Assembly (NCBI GenBank): GCA_905233655.1 | Contig: CAJOCS010000008.1 | Coordinates: forward strand, 1-64,000 | Length of the DNA stretch: 64,000 bases | DNA from: an uncultured Bacteroidales bacterium | GTDB taxonomy: Bacteria > Bacteroidota > Bacteroidia > Bacteroidales > UBA932 | Direction: 5' to 3' | Shown here: positions 27,564 through 35,500 of the stretch, one piece after another | How the letters are laid out: the number at the start of each line of letters is the position of its first letter | How positions within the stretch are numbered: the first letter of the stretch is position 1 | The notes under the pieces: model-generated | Seen by the model: only the letters and a program-made list of their open reading frames with translations | Told to the model about the DNA's origin: nothing | The model's database searches: none | Made by a program: the position numbers and the translations under genes

Positions 27564-28481
27564 ATGAAAAGACTGTTTTCCGCAGCGATTTTGACAATTT
27601 TTGTCGCCGTAGCCTGCCAGTGTTCTCCCCAGACTGTCAACGATGACGACCTCATCAAGGATACCCCGGATGAGCAGCCCGAGCCCGGTACCGTCGATGC
27701 CGACGGCTGGCGCCTTGTATGGGCCGACGAGTTCAACGGCGACGCCCTCAATACCGACGACTGGAACATCGAAGTGAACGGTAATGGCGGCGGCAACAAT
27801 GAGCTTCAGTACTACCGTGCGGAAAACATAAGCGTTGCCGACGGCTGCCTCATCCTCACAGCGCAGAAAGAAACATATCTCGGCAAAGAATTCACCTCCG
27901 GGCGCCTGAACACGGGCAAACGCCGCTTCTTCACGCACGGAAGGATAGAGTCTTCAATCAAACTTCCGAAGACGGCCAACGGTCTCTGGCCCGCCTTCTG
28001 GATGCTCGGCAACGATTTCAGCGAAGTGGGCTGGCCTCGCTGCGGAGAAATCGACATTCTCGAGATGGGCAACGCCCAGGGCATCCGCAACAACACCCAG
28101 GAGACCTATTTCAACGGAGCCTGCCACTGGGGCTTCTACAAGGACGGGGCTTATCCCAACTATGCCCGTTCGTCAAATGCTCCCTACAGCATTCAGGACG
28201 GCGAATTCCACCTGTTCACCCTCATCTGGGACGAGCAGTCGATAGCAATGTACCTCGACAGGGACAAAAACCCTTCAGTGGAACCCTATTACAAGATGGA
28301 TATCGTTGACACCAACGACGACTGGGCCGTGGGCAACTACTTCCATCACGACTTCTTCATCGTATATGACCTTGCCGTGGGCGGCAACTTTACCGGCATC
28401 CACAACACCGCCGGAATTACGGCTCTCGCCGACGGCCCCGCAAGCATGTACATCGACTTTGTAAGAGTATATCAGAAATGA
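27564..28481 (+). CDS. GH16 family endo-beta-glucanase (laminarinase-like), lipoprotein
   Basis: 305 residues. Lipoprotein signal ending VAVACQC, then an acidic linker (NDDDLIKDTPDEQPEPGT) and one GH16 domain: LVWADEFNGDALNTDDWNIEV, NNELQYYRAENISV, the active site GEIDILEMGN (ExDxxE; nucleophile near 162, acid/base near 167), GLWPAFWMLG and a C-terminal MYIDFVRVYQK. The pattern NNELQYY and the ExDxxE spacing point to the laminarinase/beta-1,3(1,4)-glucanase subgroup. Overlaps the next gene by 4 nt (ATGA). Confidence 0.93.
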   Translation: MKRLFSAAILTIFVAVACQCSPQTVNDDDLIKDTPDEQPEPGTVDADGWRLVWADEFNGDALNTDDWNIEVNGNGGGNNELQYYRAENISVADGCLILTAQKETYLGKEFTSGRLNTGKRRFFTHGRIESSIKLPKTANGLWPAFWMLGNDFSEVGWPRCGEIDILEMGNAQGIRNNTQETYFNGACHWGFYKDGAYPNYARSSNAPYSIQDGEFHLFTLIWDEQSIAMYLDRDKNPSVEPYYKMDIVDTNDDWAVGNYFHHDFFIVYDLAVGGNFTGIHNTAGITALADGPASMYIDFVRVYQK

Positions 28482-29743
28482 GAAAACTTGCCGCATTCTT
28501 CATCTTTTCCGCCATCGTACTGGTGCTTTCCTGCGAGAAGGATAACGGCGCGCAGGACAACGGTGGTGTAACATACCGTCTTACTCAGGCAAAAAGCCCC
28601 AAGCGCGGTGTCGGTTACAATAATCCGGTCCTTCCGGACCAGGACCTTCCTCTCATCGGCCCGGCCATTTCATGGGCCTACAACTGGAGCAGCAACGGTC
28701 CCTCCGGAGAGCTTGATGAAGCCTTTGCAAAATACGGCGTGAGTTTCGTTCCAATGCTGTGGAACGGCAACTGGAATGCGGACAATATCCGCGCTTTCAA
28801 GAGCTCCCATCCCGAGGCTCAGTATATTCTCGCGTTCAATGAGCCAAATCTTACCGACCAGGCCAATATGACCCCGTCCAAGGCCGCCGAGTTCTGGCCG
28901 GCGGTAGTTTCCATTGCAAAGGAAACGGGCCTGAAAATAATCTCCCCCGCACTCAACTACGGAACCCTGGACGGTTATCACGACCCTGTGAAATGGCTGG
29001 ATGAATTTCTGGCACAGCCCGGAGTCTCGCTGGACGACATCGACGGTATCGCCCTTCACTGCTATATGCCCGCTGCCGCCAGCGTGAGCCAGTTTCTCAA
29101 TCTCTTCTCTAAATACAACAAGCCCCTGTGGCTTACTGAATTCTGCAACGGCAATTCCAACAATATCTCAGAGGACGCACAACTGATGTACCTCTGTGAA
29201 ACGCTCAACATGCTGGAAGGCCGTTCCGACGTCGCGGGTTACGCATGGTTCATGATGCGCGGCGGCTTCAACTCCAGATGGCACAACAACCTTCTTACGA
29301 GTCAGCCGCCAATCGAACTCACAACACTGGGAACCGTTTTCGTGAATTTCTCAACCTTTGACAAAACCATTTTCTATAAGGTTGGTGACGTTATTCCCGC
29401 CGAACAGTATGTTGCGGCTTCAGGTACGGTCCATTTGGCTCCGTCCACCGACGGCGGCGTGCTGGATATCTCCAAGCTCGGCCGTGACGGATGGGTGGAA
29501 TATCAGCTTGACATCGCCAAAGCCGGCACCTACAAGCTCCAGCTTCGATACCAGACCTTCTCCGACGCGTCGCTCCTGTTCAGCCTTGACGGGGCCGACG
29601 TTGCCTCGAAGAGAATTCCCAATACGGAAAAAGTATGGAAGACGAGCTCTTTTGACATCGACCTTCCCGTCGGAAGAAGCGTTCTTCGCGTCACCGGCAA
29701 TTCCGGCGCCCCTGTCGCCCTCAACTGGCTTAGAATCAAGTAA
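28478..29743 (+). CDS. GH128-like endo-beta-1,3-glucanase with C-terminal CBM6-like domain, lipoprotein
   Basis: 421 residues. Lipobox LVLSC near residue 19. A TIM-barrel domain of the GH128/Asl1 type follows: KRGVGYNNP, ISWAYNWSS, VSFVPMLWNGN, YILAFNEPNLTDQANMTP (acid/base Glu near 122), IDGIALHCYMP and KPLWLTEFCNG (nucleophile Glu near 220). Residues about 300-421 form a beta-sandwich like CBM6 (WVEYQLDIAKAGTYKLQLRYQ ending ALNWLRIK). GH128 enzymes cut beta-1,3-glucans, so together with GH16 this defines the likely substrate of the locus. Confidence 0.87.
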   Translation: MRKLAAFFIFSAIVLVLSCEKDNGAQDNGGVTYRLTQAKSPKRGVGYNNPVLPDQDLPLIGPAISWAYNWSSNGPSGELDEAFAKYGVSFVPMLWNGNWNADNIRAFKSSHPEAQYILAFNEPNLTDQANMTPSKAAEFWPAVVSIAKETGLKIISPALNYGTLDGYHDPVKWLDEFLAQPGVSLDDIDGIALHCYMPAAASVSQFLNLFSKYNKPLWLTEFCNGNSNNISEDAQLMYLCETLNMLEGRSDVAGYAWFMMRGGFNSRWHNNLLTSQPPIELTTLGTVFVNFSTFDKTIFYKVGDVIPAEQYVAASGTVHLAPSTDGGVLDISKLGRDGWVEYQLDIAKAGTYKLQLRYQTFSDASLLFSLDGADVASKRIPNTEKVWKTSSFDIDLPVGRSVLRVTGNSGAPVALNWLRIK

Positions 29744-29761
29744 CACATAAATATATAACAG

Positions 29762-29908
29762 ATGAAACAAAACTATTTGACACCGGTCACTGAATCAGTG
29801 ACCATCGACCTGGAAAACAACTTTCTGGGTGGCTCCTCCTGGTATACTCAGGGTGGGCAGGGAAACTTCAACTACGAAGTTGAAGAAGATGATGAATTTG
29901 CAAATTAA
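29762..29908 (+). CDS. 48-residue acidic-tailed small protein (module with following lipoprotein)
   Basis: Reads MKQNYLTPVTESVTIDLENN, then FLGGSSWYTQGGQGNFNY and the acidic end EVEEDDEFAN. No signal peptide or membrane segment. It begins 18 nt after the GH128 stop and ends 13 nt before the start of the fimbrillin/BACON-like lipoprotein. A second ORF of the same size and layout (59719-59862, minus strand: ETYLAPSTLVFEV, then Gly/Asn-rich, then NTEEEW) precedes another fimbrillin-like lipoprotein by 12 nt, which argues that both are real genes. Shared features: Lys/Asn-rich start, YL-x-P-x-T motif, GG or SG turn, aromatic/Gly/Asn-rich middle, acidic C-terminus. I know no characterised function. 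Confidence 0.7.
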   Translation: MKQNYLTPVTESVTIDLENNFLGGSSWYTQGGQGNFNYEVEEDDEFAN

Positions 29909-29921
29909 AACGCGTTGGGTT

Positions 29922-31979
29922 ATGAAGAAATTAGTTTTTGCAGCCTTCGCGGCGTTCGCAGTCATCGCATCTTCCTGCATTAAAGAAGACACCACTCCCG
30001 CCAACGGAAATACCGAGCCTTCGGTTCAGCGTCAGGCAAACATCCGTCTTTCCCAATCTTCCGAGACCAAGGCTCATGTCGAAGACGAACTCGGCCTTAT
30101 CTGGGATTCCGGCGACGTGATTACTTTCTACTATTACCATTCCGGAGATGCCAATTCCTATTGGAATACGCCGTATACTCTTGAGAATGCCGATATAACC
30201 AACGACGGTCACGATGCCGTTTACAAGGCTAATCTGGATGCCGGTAACCTTCTTGGTCTGTTCCGCTACAATACAAACGGCAACAATGAGGTTTATTTCA
30301 CCGATACCAACTTTGGTACTCTCGCCTCCAATACCTACACATTTACTCAGAGCGAGGCCGGCGTGATGAACAAGAATCAGATCCACCTTCATTCCGGCAC
30401 CGCCTGCGTCCCCGTGGACAATAGCGCCGATGCGGATGAACAGGACATCCCCATGGAGATTATGGGCACCGTGTTCCGCCTGATGCCTTATACCACCACC
30501 TACAACTCCGAGACCATCACCAGCGTGGCGTTCACATCATACAGCAAGATTGCAGGATGCGTGGCCTATCATTATGGCAGCAGCATTTCTTACGACTCGG
30601 TGAATGATATCAACTGGAATACAGCAAAGAGCGTGGTCGTGAATCTCGGAACCGGATTCTCTCTCTCCGGAGTAACGTCCAAGGCTACCAGCAAGGGTAT
30701 CTATTTCTCTCTTCCTGCCACGGAAACCGGCGTGTCCGACATTGTGGGTTATTCCATTAAGCTTACCACCGACGTGGCTGTTTACTATTTTGATTCCGGC
30801 AGGGTGCTGACTGTTTCCAACAACAAGGTCAAGAATATCTATCTCGACATGAAGAACGCTACGAGGGTTGAAGACGGAAGCACAACCGGTGTATACTGGT
30901 TCGACGGAACCCTTGCAGGCTCCTATCCCGGAACGGCCATCAACGTTCCCGCAGCGGGAGTCGTGAATGACGAAACCCAGTATTGGCTGGCTTATACCAA
31001 TGTCGGCGGAGCTGTTGACGCACATTATCCCGGCGCCGATCCGGAGTTCTACGCCAATACTCATATTGTAATCAGAGACAGCGATGGCAATACTCCCGAC
31101 TGGGTAACCATGGCATGGAAACCGGATTCTCATTTCATTAGGCTTAATGTCGCCGCCAACGCTTCTTCCGAGCCCAGGGTCGCAACAATCACGTTCCTTC
31201 CTCCGAGCCATGTCCTCACCTATGATCTTCGCGCAAACGAGCCCTGCAAGGCTATTACCCTCACACAGGCCGGAAATGCAACCGTCACTCCTGTCATTTC
31301 GAACCTCAGTTCTACTACTGCAGACAAGGACGGAGAGGTGATTACGGCCACCATCGGCCTGGAGATTAACGGCGTTGCCGCTACCCCGGCCCAGTTCGAC
31401 TCCTATATCGGTGAGGTAACCTATTCTTCAGATTATGCCAAGATTACTCGTTCCGGTTCCACCCTTACCATTTATGTGGGCGTGAATCCTCTTGCAAGCA
31501 GCAGAGCAATTACAGTTACCGCCACCCGCGATGCAGAGTCCAACGATGTGGTTATCACTCAGGATGCAAATGACGCAGCCATTGCACAGACCTTCTCATA
31601 CACATTCTCCTCATGGCAGAACGACTTTGACGCAACTGGACGTCAGTTGAATTTCGCATCGTCTGCCGAGACTGGTGCCGGCCACTGGGTGATTGTGATT
31701 AATGAGGTCTACAAGAACGGTGTAAAATATACTTCTGACATTCCCGCTGCCGACAAGCCTGAACTGATAAAGTATATTCTCCAGCTTTCCGACGCAGAAT
31801 ACACCGACCTCACGAGCTGGCTTACCTTCGACGTTACCGGAGGAGCCGGTGAGGTGAAGATTATTATCACCGACCGTGAAGCCAATACTACGGGCTCGCA
31901 GCGTGTATTCAATGGCTATATTTATTACAGCGATCTGTCCAGAATCAAGCAGCTGCTGATTCTCCGTCAGGATGCATAA
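29922..31979 (+). CDS. Large fimbrillin/BACON-like lipoprotein
   Basis: 685 residues from ATG 29922, giving MKKLVFAAFAAFAVIASSC with lipobox IASSC; longer in-frame starts would overlap the small ORF. The N-terminal half resembles fimbrillin-type domains (TKAHVEDELGLIWDSGDVITFYYYHS near 45-70, an analogue of TKAVKEDWQDGDVIYVFFTG in the protein at 58411-59706). The C-terminal half carries two or three Ig-like BACON-type units ending in the pattern AITLTQAG and VVITQDA. Surface-exposed adhesion or glycan-contact role is inferred. It is the last gene of the locus and is followed by a strong terminator. Confidence 0.78.
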   Translation: MKKLVFAAFAAFAVIASSCIKEDTTPANGNTEPSVQRQANIRLSQSSETKAHVEDELGLIWDSGDVITFYYYHSGDANSYWNTPYTLENADITNDGHDAVYKANLDAGNLLGLFRYNTNGNNEVYFTDTNFGTLASNTYTFTQSEAGVMNKNQIHLHSGTACVPVDNSADADEQDIPMEIMGTVFRLMPYTTTYNSETITSVAFTSYSKIAGCVAYHYGSSISYDSVNDINWNTAKSVVVNLGTGFSLSGVTSKATSKGIYFSLPATETGVSDIVGYSIKLTTDVAVYYFDSGRVLTVSNNKVKNIYLDMKNATRVEDGSTTGVYWFDGTLAGSYPGTAINVPAAGVVNDETQYWLAYTNVGGAVDAHYPGADPEFYANTHIVIRDSDGNTPDWVTMAWKPDSHFIRLNVAANASSEPRVATITFLPPSHVLTYDLRANEPCKAITLTQAGNATVTPVISNLSSTTADKDGEVITATIGLEINGVAATPAQFDSYIGEVTYSSDYAKITRSGSTLTIYVGVNPLASSRAITVTATRDAESNDVVITQDANDAAIAQTFSYTFSSWQNDFDATGRQLNFASSAETGAGHWVIVINEVYKNGVKYTSDIPAADKPELIKYILQLSDAEYTDLTSWLTFDVTGGAGEVKIIITDREANTTGSQRVFNGYIYYSDLSRIKQLLILRQDA

Positions 31980-32000
31980 ACAGATATACTGAATCAATCA

Positions 32001-32029
32001 GACCGGTCCTTCGGGGGCCGGTCTTTTTT
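32001..32029 (+). terminator. Rho-independent terminator of the beta-glucan locus
   Basis: Stem GACCGG/CCGGTC with additional G/C pairs and TTTTTT, 22 nt after the last stop of the locus and directly at the convergent tsaE 3' end. Confidence 0.8.
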
Positions 32030-32450
32030 ATTCCCAGGAAATGGTTCTGGAGCCGTCGGGGGAGGTGGAGATGTGCACTGCGAGAGTCTCTTCCGGAAGG
32101 AGGGCCTGGACGTTTTCCGGCCACTCCATGAAGCAGAGGCAGCCGCTGTCGAGATAGTCGTAGAGCCCTATGTCCAGGGCCTCCCGGGCATCTTCGATAC
32201 GGTAGAAGTCAAAGTGGAAGATGCTGTCTCCGGACGCGGCCCGGTATTCGTTCACAATGGCGAAGGTAGGGGAGCTCACGGCGTCTTCCCGCACTCCGAG
32301 TTCCCGGCACAGGGCCGTGATGAAAGTGGTTTTGCCGGCTCCCATCGGCCCGTAAAAGGCAATGAGGGAGTGCTCCTTTGTCTCCTCCAGGAATCTCTTT
32401 GCGGCACTCTCCAGCTCCTGCAGCGACTTTATTACTATCTCATGTTTCAT
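32028..32450 (-). CDS. tsaE: tRNA N6-threonylcarbamoyladenosine biosynthesis ATPase TsaE
   Basis: 140 residues. P-loop protein needed with TsaB and TsaD for the t6A37 modification of ANN-decoding tRNAs. Walker A GPMGAGKTTFI (about 34-44), then SPTFAIVNEY, and HFDFYRIEDAREALDIGL, followed by a FMEWPEN motif, all diagnostic. Placed 2 nt after hicB, so it is probably expressed from the hicA promoter or an internal one. Confidence 0.94.
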   Translation of the reverse strand: MKHEIVIKSLQELESAAKRFLEETKEHSLIAFYGPMGAGKTTFITALCRELGVREDAVSSPTFAIVNEYRAASGDSIFHFDFYRIEDAREALDIGLYDYLDSGCLCFMEWPENVQALLPEETLAVHISTSPDGSRTISWE

Positions 32451-32452
32451 GG

Positions 32453-32866
32453 TTAGATTCCAACAAAATGGATACTGCTTAACTTTTCGCAGAAACTGTG
32501 AATTCCTTCTTCCATCTTTCTGATGGTCTTTGCGGAGGGTTTCCGGTATCCGCTTACGTAATGGCCAAGCTGTTTTTGATTAATCCCGGTTATCTTTTCA
32601 AGGCCTGAAAGAGTAAAGGCATAGGCAAATTCCTGCAGAAAAGAAGGTATGTCGTAACGGAAGCTGAATTCAGCTTCAATGAAGGTTTCACCGCTGCTCT
32701 CAACACAGTCTTTCATTTCCCGATACCCTTCCATAAAATCCTCCCTGGCCTCCGCAATGGTATTGCCGGTGCCGATGATGCCGTACGGGTATTCGTCGTC
32801 TCCGACATAAACGGAAAACTTATGGTCCGGACCCGTTTCAATTATTGCTGTAACCTGCCTGTTCAT
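32453..32866 (-). CDS. hicB: HicB-family antitoxin
   Basis: 137 residues. N-terminal HicB domain (VTAIIETGPDHKFSVYVGDD, TIAEAREDFMEGYREM) with the usual partial RNase H-like fold, and a C-terminal HTH (GLEKITGINQKQLGHYVSGYRKPSAKTIRKMEEGI) that binds the operator. Neutralises HicA and autorepresses the operon. Start overlaps the hicA stop by 4 nt (ATGA). Lower GC than flanking genes, consistent with acquisition. Confidence 0.88.
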   Translation of the reverse strand: MNRQVTAIIETGPDHKFSVYVGDDEYPYGIIGTGNTIAEAREDFMEGYREMKDCVESSGETFIEAEFSFRYDIPSFLQEFAYAFTLSGLEKITGINQKQLGHYVSGYRKPSAKTIRKMEEGIHSFCEKLSSIHFVGI

Positions 32867-33051
32867 AATTTGACACCGGATTTCTTACTTATCATTTTTA
32901 ACGTACCTTTTTTCGCATCTTCAGAATCGTGATAACTGGTTTCAAAAATTAAACCGGTTATGGGACTCTTCCAGATCGGATGTCGGGCACCGTTTCTTAT
33001 TATATAGCACCCTGCTTCTCTTAGGGCACGGTGTAACTCTGAGTATTTCAT
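32863..33051 (-). CDS. hicA: HicA-family mRNA interferase toxin
   Basis: 62 residues. The dsRBD-like fold of HicA is visible: MKYSELHRALREAGCYIIRNGARHPIW split over residues 1-27 with the catalytic His in ARHPIWKSP, then SYHDSEDAKKGTLKMISKKSGV with the KKGTL helix. Cleaves mRNA independently of ribosome stalling in characterised members. First gene of hicA-hicB-tsaE; its -7 element ends only 2 nt before the ATG. Confidence 0.87.
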   Translation of the reverse strand: MKYSELHRALREAGCYIIRNGARHPIWKSPITGLIFETSYHDSEDAKKGTLKMISKKSGVKL

Positions 33052-33053
33052 TG

Positions 33054-33061
33054 CAAAGATA
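33054..33061 (-). promoter_or_regulatory. Promoter -7 element for hicAB-tsaE (TATCTTTG)
   Basis: TATCTTTG (minus strand) fits TAnnTTTG and ends 2 nt before the hicA ATG, so any transcript would have essentially no 5' leader. Confidence 0.6.
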
Positions 33062-33073
33062 GTAAAATTTCTA

Positions 33074-34633
33074 TCAAATATCCAAAATATCGCGCCGGTC
33101 GAGGAAGCGGTAGGACGCCGCTTCGGAGAGATGGTGGGGCAGGAGGGCCTCCTCGCTCTCCATGTCGGCTATGGTCCGGGCTATTTTGAGGATACGGGTG
33201 TAGGCGCGGGCCGAGAGCCCCACCTCGTCTATGATATTTTCAATTACGGCTTTGCATTCCGGGCTCAGGGCGCAGTAGCGGTCCAGTTCATCGGAGCTCA
33301 TTTCAGCATTGGTGAAGGTTTTTCCGCCCTTGAAGCGCCGGAGTTGTATTTCGCGGGTGCGGACTACCCGGCGGGCGATTTCTTCGCTGCTTTCGGCCTT
33401 TTTCCGGGCAAGGAGTTCCTGCGTTTTAACGGGATGCATCCATAGTTGGATGTCGATTCTGTCCATAATGGGGCCTGAAAGCTTGGAAATGTAGGTGAGG
33501 CGCTGGCTTTGGGTACAGCGGCACCGCGCACCTTCTCCCCAGTAGCCGCAGGGGCAGGGATTGGATGCCGCTACCAGCATGAACGAAGAAGGAAATTCCA
33601 CCTTCGACTTCAGGCGCGAAATGGTTACTTTGCGGTCCTCCATCGGGGCGCGGAGTGCTTCCAGAGTGCTTTTCGGCGCTTCGCAGAATTCGTCCAAAAA
33701 GAGCACCCCGTTCGTTGCGAGGGACACTTCTCCAGGCAGGATGTTCTCTCCGCTGCCTCCGCCCAGCATTGCCGCCTTCGAGGCCGATATATGCGGCGCC
33801 CGGAACGGCCGCTCGCGAATCAGTCCTATACCCTCGAGCGAAGTCCCCGCCACGGAGTAAATCTTCGACGTAATCAGGGACTCCTCGAGCGTCATCGGGG
33901 GCAGGATGCCCGCCATGGCCTTCGCAAGGGAGCTCTTCCCCGAGCCGGGCGCACCTATCAAAAGCACATTGTGCCCTCCGGAAGCGGCAATTTCCACCCC
34001 TCGGCGGGCGGACTCCTGGCCGAGGATGTCGGCAAAATCCATATAAGAAATGCCGTGCCTGTGCGGTCCGGAGGCGTTCTCGAGGAAAAGGGCGCTGTTG
34101 CGTATCAGAAGACTCTCGCTCCCTTGGGCGAGAGAAAGGATGGTTATGGCGTCGTCCAGAGTCTTTACTCCGTAGATGCGGAGGTCGGAGCAGTCGGCCG
34201 CCTCGAGGGCCGAGCGTTCCGGCAGGATGCAGCCTTTCAGACCTTTCTGACGCGCGAGGTCAACCATCGGAAGCGTCCCTGGAACATAGCGTATGGAGCC
34301 GTCGAGCCCCAGCTCCCCCATAATGAGATAATCCTCCAGGGCCGGAAGCTCCCTCTGTGCCGACGCCGCTATTATCCCAAGGGCGATGGGCAGGTCGTAG
34401 CCGCCGCCCTGTTTGTGGACATCGGCCGGAGCGAGATTGATGACGATTTTCTTGCCGGGTATATGGAAGCCTTTGGCTTGCAGGGCGGTTACGGTACGGA
34501 GGAGGCTTTCCTTCACCGCGGCGTCGGCAAGCCCAACAAGGTGGATGCCGATCCCCATGGTGATATCAACCTCAACGCTAACGCCGTCCGCCTGAATACC
34601 CACGCACTTTGCAGCGTGAATGCAGACAAGCAT
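33074..34633 (-). CDS. comM: YifB/ComM-family Mg-chelatase-like AAA ATPase
   Basis: 519 residues. N-terminal Lon-like S5 domain (VEVDITMGIGIHLVGLADAAVKES, VINLAPADVHKQGGGYDLPIALG), central AAA module with Walker A GAPGSGKSSLA (about 225-235), IRERPFRAPHISASKAAMLGGG and FLDEFCEAP, and a C-terminal Mg-chelatase-type domain with the CPCGYWG...CRC motif and LSGPIMDRIDI. ComM is a branch-migration helicase aiding integration of DNA in transformation. Immediately downstream of ispE (14 nt) on the same strand. Confidence 0.95.
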   Translation of the reverse strand: MLVCIHAAKCVGIQADGVSVEVDITMGIGIHLVGLADAAVKESLLRTVTALQAKGFHIPGKKIVINLAPADVHKQGGGYDLPIALGIIAASAQRELPALEDYLIMGELGLDGSIRYVPGTLPMVDLARQKGLKGCILPERSALEAADCSDLRIYGVKTLDDAITILSLAQGSESLLIRNSALFLENASGPHRHGISYMDFADILGQESARRGVEIAASGGHNVLLIGAPGSGKSSLAKAMAGILPPMTLEESLITSKIYSVAGTSLEGIGLIRERPFRAPHISASKAAMLGGGSGENILPGEVSLATNGVLFLDEFCEAPKSTLEALRAPMEDRKVTISRLKSKVEFPSSFMLVAASNPCPCGYWGEGARCRCTQSQRLTYISKLSGPIMDRIDIQLWMHPVKTQELLARKKAESSEEIARRVVRTREIQLRRFKGGKTFTNAEMSSDELDRYCALSPECKAVIENIIDEVGLSARAYTRILKIARTIADMESEEALLPHHLSEAASYRFLDRRDILDI

Positions 34634-34647
34634 AACGTACCTCCCTA

Positions 34648-35484
34648 TTATCCCTTATTGAAAAGTGCAAAGAGAGCCGAGCCACTCCCGGACATGGATG
34701 CGTAAACCGCCCCGCGTTCATACATGCGCTCCTTTTCTTCTTTCAGGCGCGGATGGCAGGCGAAGACGGTTTCTTCAAAGTCGTTGTGCAGCAGGTCTTT
34801 CCATTTGCCGACAGGCATTCTCAAGACCTCCTTCAGGGGAATTTCCGGCTCCTTCGGCACAATACCCCTGTAGGCCTCGGCGGTAGAGACGCTTATTCCG
34901 TCGGGCACCATCACTTCAAGCCTGTAGGCCGAAATATCAATGGGGAAATCTTCCAGAATCTCGCCCCGTCCGCTGCCGAACATAGGGCGGTTATAGAGGA
35001 AGAACGCGCAGTCGCTACCCAGGGCCGCGGCATAGCCCACCATCTCTTTTTCGCCGAGTTTCAGGGAAGCGAGCGAGTCAATCATCCTGATTGCGAACGC
35101 CGCGTCGGCCGAGCCTCCTCCAAGTCCGGCGCCCACGGGGGAGCGCTTCTCCAGAAATAACTTCATTGGAGGGAGCTTGTGCTCCTGTGCAATAAGGAAG
35201 TAGGCCTTTGCGCACAGGTCCTTCAGGGGATCCCATGCCGGCGTGGGCTCTCCGGCAAGGGTAATCATCAGCTTTCCATCGGCCGAAATGGCCTGCGAAA
35301 GGGTGCCGTAGCGGTCTTTCAGCGAGGCCAGAGTGTGGCTGTAGTCGTCGCCGGTCACTATTTCCAGACAGTCGCACAGCCCCTCATAGGGGTAGAAGAG
35401 TGTTTCCAGGTCGTGGTAGGAATCCGGCCTTTTCCTTAAGACATTGAGCCCAAGGTTGATTTTTACGTTAGGGTAGCAAATCAT
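34648..35484 (-). CDS. ispE: 4-diphosphocytidyl-2-C-methyl-D-erythritol kinase
   Basis: 278 residues. GHMP kinase of the MEP isoprenoid pathway. N-terminal PNVKINLGLNVLRKRPDSYHDLET, ATP-binding SPVGAGLGGGSADAAFA near 116-132, GSDCAFFL near 155 and C-terminal ASMSGSGSALFALF. Slightly short but complete. The promoter element TATATTTG (35489-35496) ends 4 nt before the ATG. Confidence 0.95.
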   Translation of the reverse strand: MICYPNVKINLGLNVLRKRPDSYHDLETLFYPYEGLCDCLEIVTGDDYSHTLASLKDRYGTLSQAISADGKLMITLAGEPTPAWDPLKDLCAKAYFLIAQEHKLPPMKLFLEKRSPVGAGLGGGSADAAFAIRMIDSLASLKLGEKEMVGYAAALGSDCAFFLYNRPMFGSGRGEILEDFPIDISAYRLEVMVPDGISVSTAEAYRGIVPKEPEIPLKEVLRMPVGKWKDLLHNDFEETVFACHPRLKEEKERMYERGAVYASMSGSGSALFALFNKG

Positions 35485-35488
35485 ATCA

Positions 35489-35496
35489 CAAATATA
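35489..35496 (-). promoter_or_regulatory. Promoter -7 element for ispE-comM (TATATTTG)
   Basis: TATATTTG on the minus strand, 4 nt upstream of the ispE start and within the 16-nt gap after the preceding gene. The predicted start of transcription falls on the ATG. Confidence 0.6.
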
Positions 35497-35500
35497 AGAA

